64,000 nt of DNA from contig NZ_AGRW01000044.1 of the NCBI RefSeq assembly GCF_000255555.1, positions 1-64,000 on the forward strand, in the 5' to 3' direction. The DNA is from Treponema saccharophilum DSM 2985. GTDB lineage: Bacteria; Spirochaetota; Spirochaetia; Treponematales; Treponemataceae. Under the pieces are notes generated by a model that was not told where the DNA came from, searched no databases, and saw only the letters and a list, made by a program, of their open reading frames with translations. A program made the position numbers and the translations under genes. This document shows positions 8,645 to 17,018 of the stretch, in pieces (position 1 is the stretch's first letter; each line of letters begins with the position of its first letter).

Positions 8645-10135
8645 ATGGCAAACGAAAAGAAGGCGGCGGACGAGCACGCGTGCACGCTCGACAAAATCAT
8701 CTCTCTGTGCAAGAGGCGCGGCTTCGTCTATCAGGCTTCCGAGATTTACGGCGGTCAGGCGGGCGCGTGGGATTACGGTCCGCTCGGCGTCGATTTCAAG
8801 CGCAACATCCAGAACGCGTGGTGGCATTACATGACGCAGCTCCACGACGATGTTGTCGGTCTCGATTCCGCAATCTTCCAGCACCACACGACATGGAAGG
8901 CTTCCGGCCATGTTGACCACTTCTCAGACCCGATGGTTGACTGCCTCGAATGCCAGGCGCGCCACCGCGCCGACAAGCTCATCGAGGATTTCGTCGCCGC
9001 GAATCCCGACAAGGCTCCGGGAAAACCCGTCGATACGATGAGCCACGAGGAGATGAAATCGTACATCGACGCGAACATCGACTGCCCGACATGCAAGAGC
9101 AAGAACAGGAAATACACGGCTGTCCGCGAGTTCAACCTGATGTTCAAGACGTATCAGGGACCGATTGCCGACGAGAGCCACCTCATCTATCTCCGCCCGG
9201 AAACATGCCAGGGCATCTTCACCGACTTCAAGAGCATCGTCCAGTCGAACCGCATGAAGGTTCCGTTCGGTGTCGCGCAGGTCGGAAAATCGTTCCGCAA
9301 CGAGATAATTTTCAAGAACTTCATCTTCCGCACGTGCGAATTCGAGCAGATGGAGATGGAATATTTCTGCAAGCCTGGAACGGAGGACGAGACGTTCGAG
9401 AGATGGCGCAACGAGCGGTGGGGATTCTACCTCAAGTACGGTATCGCCGAGAAGAATCTCAAGTGGCACCACCACGACAAGCTCGCGCACTACGCGAAGG
9501 ACGCGTACGACATCACGTACAACTTCCCCATCGGATTCGAGGAAATCGAGGGAATCCACTCGCGCACCGACTTCGACCTCTCGCAGCATCAGGAATACTC
9601 GAAGAAGGATATGTGCTACATCGACCAGGACGACGGAAACAAAAAATACATTCCGTATGTCGTCGAGACGTCTGCCGGCCTGAACCGCAACTTCCTTATG
9701 TTCCTCTGCGAGGCATACGAGGAGGAGAACGTCGGCACTGACGGAAAGGACGATTACCGCACCGTCCTCCACCTCGACCCGCGCCTCGCTCCGATAACGG
9801 TCGCCGTTCTCCCGCTCATGAAGAAGGACGGAATCGCCGAGAAGGCGAAGGAAATCCAGCACCTGCTCAAAGAGGATTTCGTCACCGATTTCGATGCGTC
9901 TGGCTCCGTCGGAAAGCGCTACAGAAGGCAGGATGAGGTCGGAACACCGTTCTGCGTGACGGTCGACTACGACACAATCCACGAGAAGAAGGACGACGGC
10001 TCCGACAATCCCGATTTCGGCTCCGTCACCGTCCGCTTCCGCGACTCGATGCAGCAGGAGCGCGTGAAAATCGACGACCTCGTTCCGTTCATCCAGAAGA
10101 AAATCCGCGAGTACAAACCCGTGGAAAAGAAATAA
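8645..10135 (+). CDS. glyS: Glycine-tRNA ligase, dimeric class II type
   Basis: A 496-residue glycyl-tRNA synthetase of the alpha-2 (eukaryote/archaea-like single-chain) type, charging tRNA-Gly in the cytoplasm. The N-terminus has the diagnostic KRRGFVYQASEIYGG followed by AWDYGPLGV (motif 1 region), a zinc-knuckle-like CLECQARHR...CPTCKSKN insertion (about 102-150), RPETCQGIF and SFRNEI (motif 2), and a C-terminal anticodon-binding domain. Start at ATG 8645 is set by the ribosome-binding site AAGGAG; an in-frame extension upstream reaches back into psd and its terminator and is not likely. Length is normal for the family. Confidence 0.93.
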   Translation: MANEKKAADEHACTLDKIISLCKRRGFVYQASEIYGGQAGAWDYGPLGVDFKRNIQNAWWHYMTQLHDDVVGLDSAIFQHHTTWKASGHVDHFSDPMVDCLECQARHRADKLIEDFVAANPDKAPGKPVDTMSHEEMKSYIDANIDCPTCKSKNRKYTAVREFNLMFKTYQGPIADESHLIYLRPETCQGIFTDFKSIVQSNRMKVPFGVAQVGKSFRNEIIFKNFIFRTCEFEQMEMEYFCKPGTEDETFERWRNERWGFYLKYGIAEKNLKWHHHDKLAHYAKDAYDITYNFPIGFEEIEGIHSRTDFDLSQHQEYSKKDMCYIDQDDGNKKYIPYVVETSAGLNRNFLMFLCEAYEEENVGTDGKDDYRTVLHLDPRLAPITVAVLPLMKKDGIAEKAKEIQHLLKEDFVTDFDASGSVGKRYRRQDEVGTPFCVTVDYDTIHEKKDDGSDNPDFGSVTVRFRDSMQQERVKIDDLVPFIQKKIREYKPVEKK

Positions 10136-10158
10136 CGCCCACTGAACGCGGCTCCCGC

Positions 10159-10410
10159 GCGCTTTCTCCGTACCGGAAAATCCATGCGGAGAAAGCGCCC
10201 CGCAGGAGTTCGCGTCATGTGGTTCAGACGGCACGTTTCCAACGGAAACGAGCATTTTCTGAATCACACGGAGGTTCCGCAGACTCCGTGAAAAACCATG
10301 CGGAGGAAAACACGCGGCAGGACGCCGCGTCAGAAAAAATGTGGTTTAAACCGCATGTTTTCGCAGAAAACATGCATTGTTTGAATCACATGGAGGTGAT
10401 TCAAACAATG
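10159..10410 (+). promoter_or_regulatory. Duplicated structured leader with a refolding Shine-Dalgarno hairpin
   Basis: Two related units (about 10159-10270 and 10284-10410, roughly 120 bases apart) precede the aldo/keto reductase gene. Unit 1 has a perfect 12-bp stem (10159-10170/10187-10198) and a two-part hairpin (10219-10227/10259-10267 and 10234-10240/10244-10250). Unit 2 has stems 10284-10288/10301-10305 and 10312-10318/10324-10330, and a long hairpin (10341-10351/10379-10389 with upper stem 10353-10362/10366-10375). The strand 10375-10389 can instead pair perfectly over 15 bp with 10396-10410, a loop-out of ATGGAG that buries half the GGAGGTGA ribosome-binding site and the ATG itself. 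The two folds exclude each other. At least three paired substitutions keep the hairpin intact between units. This looks like a translational switch; the signal is unknown. Confidence 0.7.
10217..10291 (+). CDS. Possible 24-residue peptide in the first leader unit
   Basis: ATG 10217 is preceded by AGGAG at eight bases' distance and opens a 24-codon frame ending in TGA at 10289. It begins MWFRRHV and contains FLNHTEV. The second leader unit encodes a similar peptide from ATG 10339 (MWFKPHV...CLNHMEV) that runs in frame into the aldo/keto reductase. Several differences between the copies are synonymous, but the same changes also preserve the RNA hairpins, so coding and structural selection cannot be separated here. 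Read it as a possible leader peptide only. Confidence 0.35.
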   Translation: MWFRRHVSNGNEHFLNHTEVPQTP

Positions 10411-11178
10411 GATTACGTCGTTCTCGGCAAGTCGAATCTTCTCGTTTCCCGCACGGCTTTTGGTGCGATGTCCCTCAAGGAGCTTCCGTCGCAGGATGAC
10501 GCGACGGCGCTCGTGAAGGAGGCTTTCGACGACGGCGTGAACTTTTTCGACACCTCGAAGGCAACTCCCGAAAGCGAGCGCAGGCTCGGGATTGCGATAG
10601 AGTCGCTGAAAATCCGCAAGGATGTGATAATCGCGACGAAAACCGCCGCCCATTCCGCCGAGGAAATCGCCGAGGATTTGGACGAGAGCCTCAGGAACCT
10701 GCGCGTCGATTACATCGATTTGTATCAGATTGAGAAGCCGGGGCTTCTTCCCAAGCGCGGCGGGGACGACGGCGTCGTCGAGAAGCTTGAGAACCTCAAG
10801 AAAGCGGGCGTAATCCGCCATTTCGGCGTCACGACGGAATCGATGGACGTGGCGCATTCCGTTCTTTTTTCCGATGTGGGCTGGGAGACGCTCCAGTATC
10901 CGTTCAACATGATTTGCACGGAGGATGTCGTCGAGCTTGTCGAGGAATACGCGAAGGCTGATATCGGCTTTATCGCGATGCGTCCCCTGTGCGGCGGAAT
11001 CATTGACAACATCCCGCTCGCGCTCGGGTTTCTCCGCCGGTTCGAGAACGTCGTTCCCGTGTGGGGGGCGCGCAATTCCGAGGAGCTCGGGCAAATCCTC
11101 TACTTCACGAAAAATCCTCCCCTCGTCGACGAGAAATTCCGCAAGGATGTCGACGAGCGGCGCGAATTCTTCAACTGA
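10408..11178 (+). CDS. Aldo/keto reductase-like protein with altered catalytic tetrad
   Basis: A 256-residue protein of the aldo/keto reductase superfamily (NADPH-linked carbonyl reductases, TIM barrel). Recognisable parts are LGKSNLLVSRTAFGAM, FFDTSKATPESE, VIIATKTA, DYIDLYQIEKPG and a short C-terminal cofactor region. Of the tetrad, Asp48 and Lys78 are kept, but the proton-donor Tyr is Thr53 and the catalytic His is Glu109, so ordinary carbonyl reduction is doubtful. ATG 10408 is chosen because GGAGGTGA lies eight bases upstream and the protein then starts like its relatives; an in-frame extension upstream is only the leader repeat. Expression is probably set by the refolding leader described separately. 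Confidence 0.78.
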   Translation: MDYVVLGKSNLLVSRTAFGAMSLKELPSQDDATALVKEAFDDGVNFFDTSKATPESERRLGIAIESLKIRKDVIIATKTAAHSAEEIAEDLDESLRNLRVDYIDLYQIEKPGLLPKRGGDDGVVEKLENLKKAGVIRHFGVTTESMDVAHSVLFSDVGWETLQYPFNMICTEDVVELVEEYAKADIGFIAMRPLCGGIIDNIPLALGFLRRFENVVPVWGARNSEELGQILYFTKNPPLVDEKFRKDVDERREFFN

Positions 11179-11231
11179 AAAACGCGATTCCCGCGATTGT
11201 CGTGCAGAAGCGCGAATGCGAAAATTTTTTC

Positions 11232-11259
11232 TTTGCAAAATTCAAAAAATACCTATAAT
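11232..11259 (+). promoter_or_regulatory. Promoter of the SWIM/MoxR operon
   Basis: TTTGCA (11232-11237), a 16-base AT-rich spacer and a perfect TATAAT (11254-11259) form a sigma-70-type promoter. The first gene starts at 11345 after a leader of about 80 bases, with AGGAG before the ATG. No other clear promoter was seen before the end of the five-gene cluster. Confidence 0.7.
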
Positions 11260-11344
11260 CGTTTTATGACCTGTTCGTTCTGTTCGGGTCGAAAACAAAA
11301 CAGTATTTCTATGAAAAAAGTCGCATAGAATACAGGAGCCTGCA

Positions 11345-12814
11345 ATGCTTACAAAAGCGATGATTGAGCAGATGGCGGTGAACGACTCGGCTCTCGCAAA
11401 CGGGAAGAAACTTGCCGACAAGGGGTGTTTCGCCAATCTGAAGAAAACGGAGGACTCGACGGTTTATTGGGGAGAATGCGCCGGAAGCGGGAAAAATCCG
11501 TACCGCACGTCTGTCGACATGTCCGACGAGAAGAAGCTTCCCGTGTGCCGCTGTTCCTGCCCGAGCAGGCAGTTTCCATGCAAGCACGGATTGGCTTTGA
11601 TGCTCCTCATCGAGCGCGGGGAGACGTTCGAAGTTGACGCGCTTCCGGAGGAGATTGCCGAGAAGAGGGCGAAGGCGGAGGAGCGGGAGACGAAGAAGGC
11701 GGAGAAGGCGGCAAAACCGAAGAAGCAGACGGCGTCCTCCATAAAAGCAGCCGAGAAAAAGACGGCGAAGCAGCTCGAGGGGCTTGAGATGGCGCGGAAG
11801 ATGACTGACGAGCTTATGACGTCGGGACTTGCGACGCTTTCCGGAACGTCCATTCAGAAATTCCGCGACCTCGCGACGGAGCTTTACAACTACGGGCTTC
11901 CGGGGCCGCAGCTCATCATGAACCGCATCGCCGAGTCGATGTCGGAGATACAGTTTCGCGGCGAACGGGGGGAAAGCGCCGACGCGAAGATGCTGTACTC
12001 GCAGACGCTCAGGTACCTGATAAAACTCAACACCATAATAAAGAAGGGGTGCGCGTTCCTCTCGAAAAAAATAGAGGAGCGGACGTTCGACGACAACAAC
12101 GACATCCTGTTCGAGGAGCTCGGCGGCATCTGGAAACTTGAGGAGCTTGAGAAGATACAGTCGTTCCGCGACAACGCGCGGTTGGTCGAGCTTTCGTTCG
12201 AGGTTGTCGAGGACAGGGTGAAGGACGAATTCCAGTACAAGTCGCACTGCATCGACATGGACACGAAGGAAATCTGCGCGAACATAAGCATGGTTCCCAG
12301 CAAGGTTTGGTCGAAAATCAAGATTCCGGACAGCTGCTTCGAGATGCTCCTCATCCCGCGCGTGTACAAATATCCGGGCACGAGCCGCGTGCGCTGGGAC
12401 AGCTTCACGACGAGGAAGCTGACGGACGAGGACAGGCTTGCCCTGATTTCGTGCGCGGAGGAAAGCTTCGAGTCCGCCGTGAAGAAATTCAAGAACTACA
12501 TAAAGAACACGCTCCACGAGAAGTCGATGATGATGCTCCTTCCCGTCGCGTCGATAGGAATGGCGGGCGTGAATTTGCTCATCGAGGACGCTGCAGGAAC
12601 GAGAATCCGCGTTGCCGATGCGCCGCTCGAGAGCGGGACGACCACGAACGCGTACTGCACGACATCGTTCATCGAAAACGCGAAAATAATTCCGGTCGAC
12701 ATGAAAAACGTGGGGGCTGTTTTCGGGAAGATGTTCTACGACGAGCAGCTCGGGGAAATCCGCTTCCATATCCATTCGCTCATCACGAAGGAATACGTCC
12801 TCCGCCTGATGTGA
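11345..12814 (+). CDS. SWIM zinc-finger protein
   Basis: A 489-residue protein with a SWIM zinc finger near the N-terminus: Cys68-x-Cys70, then Cys79-x-His81 (VCRCSCPSRQFPCKHG). SWIM fingers bind DNA or protein partners. A charged Lys/Glu/Ala-rich linker follows (about 97-145), then a long helical region without a recognised domain. It is the first gene of a cluster with MoxR AAA+, DUF5682 and VWA genes, the same combination as E. coli yehQ with yehL, yehM and yehP. By analogy it may be a substrate-recognition or nucleic-acid-binding part of that chaperone-like or conflict system; this is inference. Confidence 0.82.
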   Translation: MLTKAMIEQMAVNDSALANGKKLADKGCFANLKKTEDSTVYWGECAGSGKNPYRTSVDMSDEKKLPVCRCSCPSRQFPCKHGLALMLLIERGETFEVDALPEEIAEKRAKAEERETKKAEKAAKPKKQTASSIKAAEKKTAKQLEGLEMARKMTDELMTSGLATLSGTSIQKFRDLATELYNYGLPGPQLIMNRIAESMSEIQFRGERGESADAKMLYSQTLRYLIKLNTIIKKGCAFLSKKIEERTFDDNNDILFEELGGIWKLEELEKIQSFRDNARLVELSFEVVEDRVKDEFQYKSHCIDMDTKEICANISMVPSKVWSKIKIPDSCFEMLLIPRVYKYPGTSRVRWDSFTTRKLTDEDRLALISCAEESFESAVKKFKNYIKNTLHEKSMMMLLPVASIGMAGVNLLIEDAAGTRIRVADAPLESGTTTNAYCTTSFIENAKIIPVDMKNVGAVFGKMFYDEQLGEIRFHIHSLITKEYVLRLM

Positions 12815-12853
12815 CGCGAAAAAACACGACTATCGCAAAAAAGAGGAATAAAA

Positions 12854-13582
12854 ATGAATTTGACACCGCTGAACGACCTGAAGGAAAGGCTTGAGAACGC
12901 GATATTTGCGGGAACGTCCCTCATAAAGGACGATTTCAGGCTCAAGAAGGCTTACGAGAATTTTCTTCCGCTTTCCGAAGTGAATCCCGTTTTCGCGAAG
13001 ATAAAGGTGGGGATGGATGCCGTGATGGCGTCGGAAAAGGACAGCCTGAACGCAGCCATCCTCGACGTGCTCAGCCTTATCGATGCCGTCGTCTACACGC
13101 AGGCTGAGACGGCGCATGACGAGGGAAAGCTGGAGGAATTCGGGCACGAGGGATTCGCGCAATACCGGGAAATATCGCATTCATCTCTGAAAAAATGGCT
13201 CTGCCGGAGTATGAGCGCCCCGCAGAATTTAGCCTGCTATGACGACTACATTCCCGATTTCCGATTCCTGCCGAAATTCCTCAAGCGGCTTGCCGACGGG
13301 ACGGGAATGTCGGCCGAGCGGCTCAATGCCGAGGGAATTTCTTATGCCAAAGAATTCGCCTGCGCGGGGAAGACGGTTTTCAACGATTTGCCCGTCCTCA
13401 AAAAATGGGATTCCGAGACGCTCCTTCAGTTCTATGTGCTCGTCCACATGCTCGACCGGGAAAACGAAAAGCTCCTCAAGAAAATCAAGGCGATGGTTCT
13501 GAAGGAAGTGTACAAGTGGGAGCGCCCGTACTACGACGAGACAATCGGGCTTATCGAAAAAAACGGCGGCAGAAGCTGCTGA
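12854..13582 (+). CDS. Unknown protein within the SWIM/MoxR operon
   Basis: A 242-residue, probably all-helical soluble protein that I do not recognise. It has no signal peptide, membrane span or nucleotide-binding motif. Leu/Lys/Glu-rich helices could form HEAT- or TPR-like packing, but no clear repeat is visible. A GAGGAAT ribosome-binding site precedes ATG 12854; the gene lies 39 bases after the SWIM gene and 41 before the MoxR gene, so it is almost certainly co-transcribed with them. It is the only member of the five-gene set without a counterpart known to me in the E. coli yeh cluster. Confidence 0.7.
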   Translation: MNLTPLNDLKERLENAIFAGTSLIKDDFRLKKAYENFLPLSEVNPVFAKIKVGMDAVMASEKDSLNAAILDVLSLIDAVVYTQAETAHDEGKLEEFGHEGFAQYREISHSSLKKWLCRSMSAPQNLACYDDYIPDFRFLPKFLKRLADGTGMSAERLNAEGISYAKEFACAGKTVFNDLPVLKKWDSETLLQFYVLVHMLDRENEKLLKKIKAMVLKEVYKWERPYYDETIGLIEKNGGRSC

Positions 13583-13623
13583 GAACAAAATCAAAAAACG
13601 AATATTAATAAAAGGAGAGAAAA

Positions 13624-14709
13624 ATGAGCGAGAATGTCCTAAGGAAATCGGCTGAGGAGCTGTACCAGGATGAACTCAACGCGCTGATTGCAAACGAGAC
13701 GAACCCGATTCCCGAAGGCTGGAAGATGTCGCCGAAATCGGTTCTGACATACATCACCGGCGGAAAATGCGGGAATATGGAGATAACCCCGAAATACATC
13801 GGAAACAGGCGCCTCGTGGAGGTTGCGATTGCGACACTCGTCACGGACAGGGCGCTTCTTCTCATCGGCGAGCCGGGAACCGCGAAGTCGTGGCTCAGCG
13901 AGCATCTTGCCGCCGCGATAAACGGCGACTCGTCGAAGGTCGTTCAGGGAACTGCGGGAACGACGGAGGAGCAAATCCGCTATTCGTGGAACTACGCCAT
14001 GCTCATCTCGAAAGGCCCGAGCATGGACGCGCTCGTGAAAAGCCCCGTCTACAACGCGATGGAGAGCGGAACGATAGCGCGGTTCGAGGAAATTTCGAGG
14101 TGCGCGAGCGAGGTTCAGGATTCGCTTATATCGATACTTTCCGAGAAGAGGATAAGCGTCGCGGAACTTGGCGTGGAGGTTCCCGCGAAGAAGGGATTCT
14201 CCGTGATTGCGACCGCGAACACGCGCGACAAGGGCGTCAACTCGATGTCGGCGGCGCTCAAGAGACGGTTCAACATCATCGTACTGCCCGTTCCGAACAA
14301 CGCGAAGATGGAGATGGACATCATAAAAAGGCGCGTCGGGCAGCTTTCGTCGTCGCTCACGCTCGGCTCGAACATTCCGGACGACAAAATCGTGGAGAAG
14401 GTCGTAACCGTTTTCCGCGAGCTGCGGAACGGGAAGACTGAGGACGGAAAGCAGAAGCTCAAGACGACGAGCGGCGTCCTTTCCACGGCGGAGGCGATTT
14501 CCCTGCTGACGAATTCGATGGCGCTTGCGGGAAGTTTCGGGACGGGAGCGGTGACGGCGGAGGATTTGGCGGCATCCCTCCAGGGCGCAATCGTCAAGGA
14601 CGAGGAGAACGACAAAATCGCGTGGACGGAATACCTCGAGAACGTGATGAAGAAGCGCGGAAGCGAATGGGGCGACCTGTACAAAGCGTGCAAGGAGCTG
14701 AACAAATAA
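13624..14709 (+). CDS. MoxR-family AAA+ ATPase
   Basis: A 361-residue AAA+ ATPase of the MoxR group, resembling the YehL subfamily. Walker A is GEPGTAKS (82-89), the Walker B region reads ARFEEISR, and sensor and arginine-finger segments follow (SVIATANTRDKGVNSM, ALKRRFN). MoxR ATPases are thought to remodel or mature protein complexes together with VWA partners, and a VWA gene is the last member of this operon. A GGAGAG ribosome-binding site precedes the ATG. The stop codon overlaps the next start (TAATG), so DUF5682 translation is coupled to it. Confidence 0.9.
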   Translation: MSENVLRKSAEELYQDELNALIANETNPIPEGWKMSPKSVLTYITGGKCGNMEITPKYIGNRRLVEVAIATLVTDRALLLIGEPGTAKSWLSEHLAAAINGDSSKVVQGTAGTTEEQIRYSWNYAMLISKGPSMDALVKSPVYNAMESGTIARFEEISRCASEVQDSLISILSEKRISVAELGVEVPAKKGFSVIATANTRDKGVNSMSAALKRRFNIIVLPVPNNAKMEMDIIKRRVGQLSSSLTLGSNIPDDKIVEKVVTVFRELRNGKTEDGKQKLKTTSGVLSTAEAISLLTNSMALAGSFGTGAVTAEDLAASLQGAIVKDEENDKIAWTEYLENVMKKRGSEWGDLYKACKELNK

Positions 14710-17009
14710 TGCAGGGACCTCTGTATTTCGGTGTGAGGCATCTCTCGCCGGCGGCAGGCGTTGAGGTACGGTCTTTTCTCGATGAAGTGAAGCCGGAGCT
14801 TGTCCTCGTCGAAGGACCGTCCGACTTGAGCTACATGATAGACTCGATATGCGACCCGAACGTGAAATTCCCGATTGCAATAATGGCGTACACGGATTGC
14901 GCTCCCGTACGCTCGATTCTCTATCCGTTCGCGGAATACTCGCCCGAAATACAGGCAATCCTTTGGGCGAGGCGGAACGGCGCTGGCGTCGCGTTCATGG
15001 ACCTTCCGTCGTCGTCTTTCCTTGCCCTGCCAGAACCGGACGGGATTGATGAGGATGACGACGAAGATTCCGGGCGGCAGTCCGCGGGGACGACGGAAAG
15101 CGTCTACAGGAGGCTTGAGGTCGTCACCGGCGAGAGCCACGAAGGGTGGTGGGAGCGCACCTTCGAGCAGCTCGGGAACACCGGAACGTATCGGGATGCC
15201 GTCAACACGTTCGGCAAGGAGATGCGGAAGGCGGAAGGCGGGCGCGGAAAATTCGACGCGGCGGAGACCGTAATCCGCGAGGCGTTCATGAAGCGGAAAA
15301 TCGCCGACGCGATAAAAAACGGCACGAAGCCCGAGAAAATTGTCTGCGTGTGCGGCGCGTTCCATGTCGGCGGGCTCGAGACGAACGAGCCGATGAGCGA
15401 CGTGGAGATTGAGAACCTTCCGTCCGTCAACAGCTTCGCCACGCTGATGCCGTACTCGTTTTTCAGGCTTTCGAGCGCGTCAGGATACGGGGCGGGAAAC
15501 GATTCCCCGTCGTATTACCAGATGATGTTCGAGTCGCTCTCGAAGAAAAAGGGCGGCTCGGGCGAAGACGCGATGAACGATTTTGCGACGAGGTACATCG
15601 TCGAGTGCGCCAAGGAGCACCGTGCGGCGGGGAACATCGTCTCGTCGGCTTCCCTCATAGAGGCGTCGAGGCTCGCTCGTGTTCTCGCATCGTTCAGGGG
15701 AAGCCGGTACCCGAACAAGGACGACCTCCACGACGCGATGACGGCGACAATCGGCCACGGCGAATTCTCTGAAATCGTCCATGCGACGACGAAGGTGGAA
15801 ATCCGCCCCGTCATCGGATTCCTTCCGCAGGGCATGAGCAAGACGGCTGTTCAGGACGACTTCAACAGGCAGGTCGAGCGGTTCCGGCTCGGAAAATACA
15901 AGAGCGAGGTCTCCTCTATTTTGGAGCTTGACCTGCGCGAGAAACTGTCCGTTCAGTCCGAGGAGGCTGCGTTCCGCGACCTCTACGCGTCGTTCTTTTT
16001 GAACCGGCTTCTCGCAATCGGCGTTCATTTTGCGGAGATGCTCGACTCGGGGCAGAGCGGCATGAACTGGAAGGAAACGTGGTCCGTGCAGTGGACGCCT
16101 GAAGTCGAGATTCAGATTGTCGAATCTTCCCTGTTCGGCGACTCGGTTGCGAGCGCCTGCTCGCGGAAGCTGAAGGAAAGCGCCGACGAGGCATCGTCGA
16201 TTGACGAGGCAACGAAGGTGTTCAGGCGTGCGTTCATGTGCGGGCTTCCCGATTTGTGCAGGTACGCGCTCCGGAAAGTCCAGGCGCTTTCCGCGGGGGA
16301 CAACGCGTTCGGGCAGATTGCCTCGACTGCCGAGCAGCTTTCTCTTGTCGTGCGCTACGGCGACTTGCGGAAATTCGACACGGAACAGCTCCGGCCGATG
16401 CTCGAGAAACTCTACCTCCGCTCCGTCCTCATCATGAGGGAAGCGTGCGGATGCGACGACGAGAACGCTCGGGACGTCTGCGACTCGATGAACGCCATCC
16501 ACACGCTCCAGCTGAACCACGATTACCTTGACGAGCCGCTTCTTCTCGGCGCGCTTGAGGAGATTGCCTCGAAGGACGATTTGAACTGCCGCTGCTCCGG
16601 ATTCGCGATGTCGATTCTTCTCGAACGGGGAAAATGCGATGCCGGTTTCCTTTCCGCGGAGATTTCGAGGCGGCTTTCGAAGGGAACCCCGCCGGATTTG
16701 GCGGCGCTGTGGTTCGAGGGGCTTTCCGCGAAGAATCATTTCACGCTCATCGCGCGCCTTCCGATTTGGGAGCAGCTCAACGATTACATAGACGCGCTCG
16801 ACGACGAGGAATTCGCGCGGGCGCTCGTCGTCCTCAGGCGCACGTTCTCGGATTTCGGTCAGAACGAGAAATGCGGCATCGCGGAGAACCTCGGGCAGAT
16901 TTGGGGCGTGGACGGCGGACAAGCCGCGGAAGTTCTCACGCAGACAATCACGGAATCGGACAAGGAGAAGCTCGGCGAGCTGTCCGGCTTCGATTTTGAT
17001 GATATTTAG
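14709..17009 (+). CDS. DUF5682 family protein
   Basis: A 766-residue cytoplasmic protein beginning MQGPLYFGVRHLSPAA, typical of DUF5682. Family members are found beside MoxR and VWA genes (E. coli yehM is an example). Visible features are the N-terminal segment with VLVEGPSDLSY and VCVCGAFHVGGL, similar to TraB/PrgY-like folds, and a long helical C-terminal half. The start ATG 14709 overlaps the MoxR stop by one base, indicating translational coupling; a longer in-frame extension inside moxR is not credible. Biochemical role unknown; probably part of one complex with its neighbours. Confidence 0.82.
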   Translation: MQGPLYFGVRHLSPAAGVEVRSFLDEVKPELVLVEGPSDLSYMIDSICDPNVKFPIAIMAYTDCAPVRSILYPFAEYSPEIQAILWARRNGAGVAFMDLPSSSFLALPEPDGIDEDDDEDSGRQSAGTTESVYRRLEVVTGESHEGWWERTFEQLGNTGTYRDAVNTFGKEMRKAEGGRGKFDAAETVIREAFMKRKIADAIKNGTKPEKIVCVCGAFHVGGLETNEPMSDVEIENLPSVNSFATLMPYSFFRLSSASGYGAGNDSPSYYQMMFESLSKKKGGSGEDAMNDFATRYIVECAKEHRAAGNIVSSASLIEASRLARVLASFRGSRYPNKDDLHDAMTATIGHGEFSEIVHATTKVEIRPVIGFLPQGMSKTAVQDDFNRQVERFRLGKYKSEVSSILELDLREKLSVQSEEAAFRDLYASFFLNRLLAIGVHFAEMLDSGQSGMNWKETWSVQWTPEVEIQIVESSLFGDSVASACSRKLKESADEASSIDEATKVFRRAFMCGLPDLCRYALRKVQALSAGDNAFGQIASTAEQLSLVVRYGDLRKFDTEQLRPMLEKLYLRSVLIMREACGCDDENARDVCDSMNAIHTLQLNHDYLDEPLLLGALEEIASKDDLNCRCSGFAMSILLERGKCDAGFLSAEISRRLSKGTPPDLAALWFEGLSAKNHFTLIARLPIWEQLNDYIDALDDEEFARALVVLRRTFSDFGQNEKCGIAENLGQIWGVDGGQAAEVLTQTITESDKEKLGELSGFDFDDI

Positions 17010-17018
17010 GAAGTGAAA

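Noticed and set aside
10219-10407. 63-residue N-terminal extension of the aldo/keto reductase-like protein
   Set aside because: It is the translation of the duplicated leader; the normal family N-terminus and the ribosome-binding site both fit ATG 10408.
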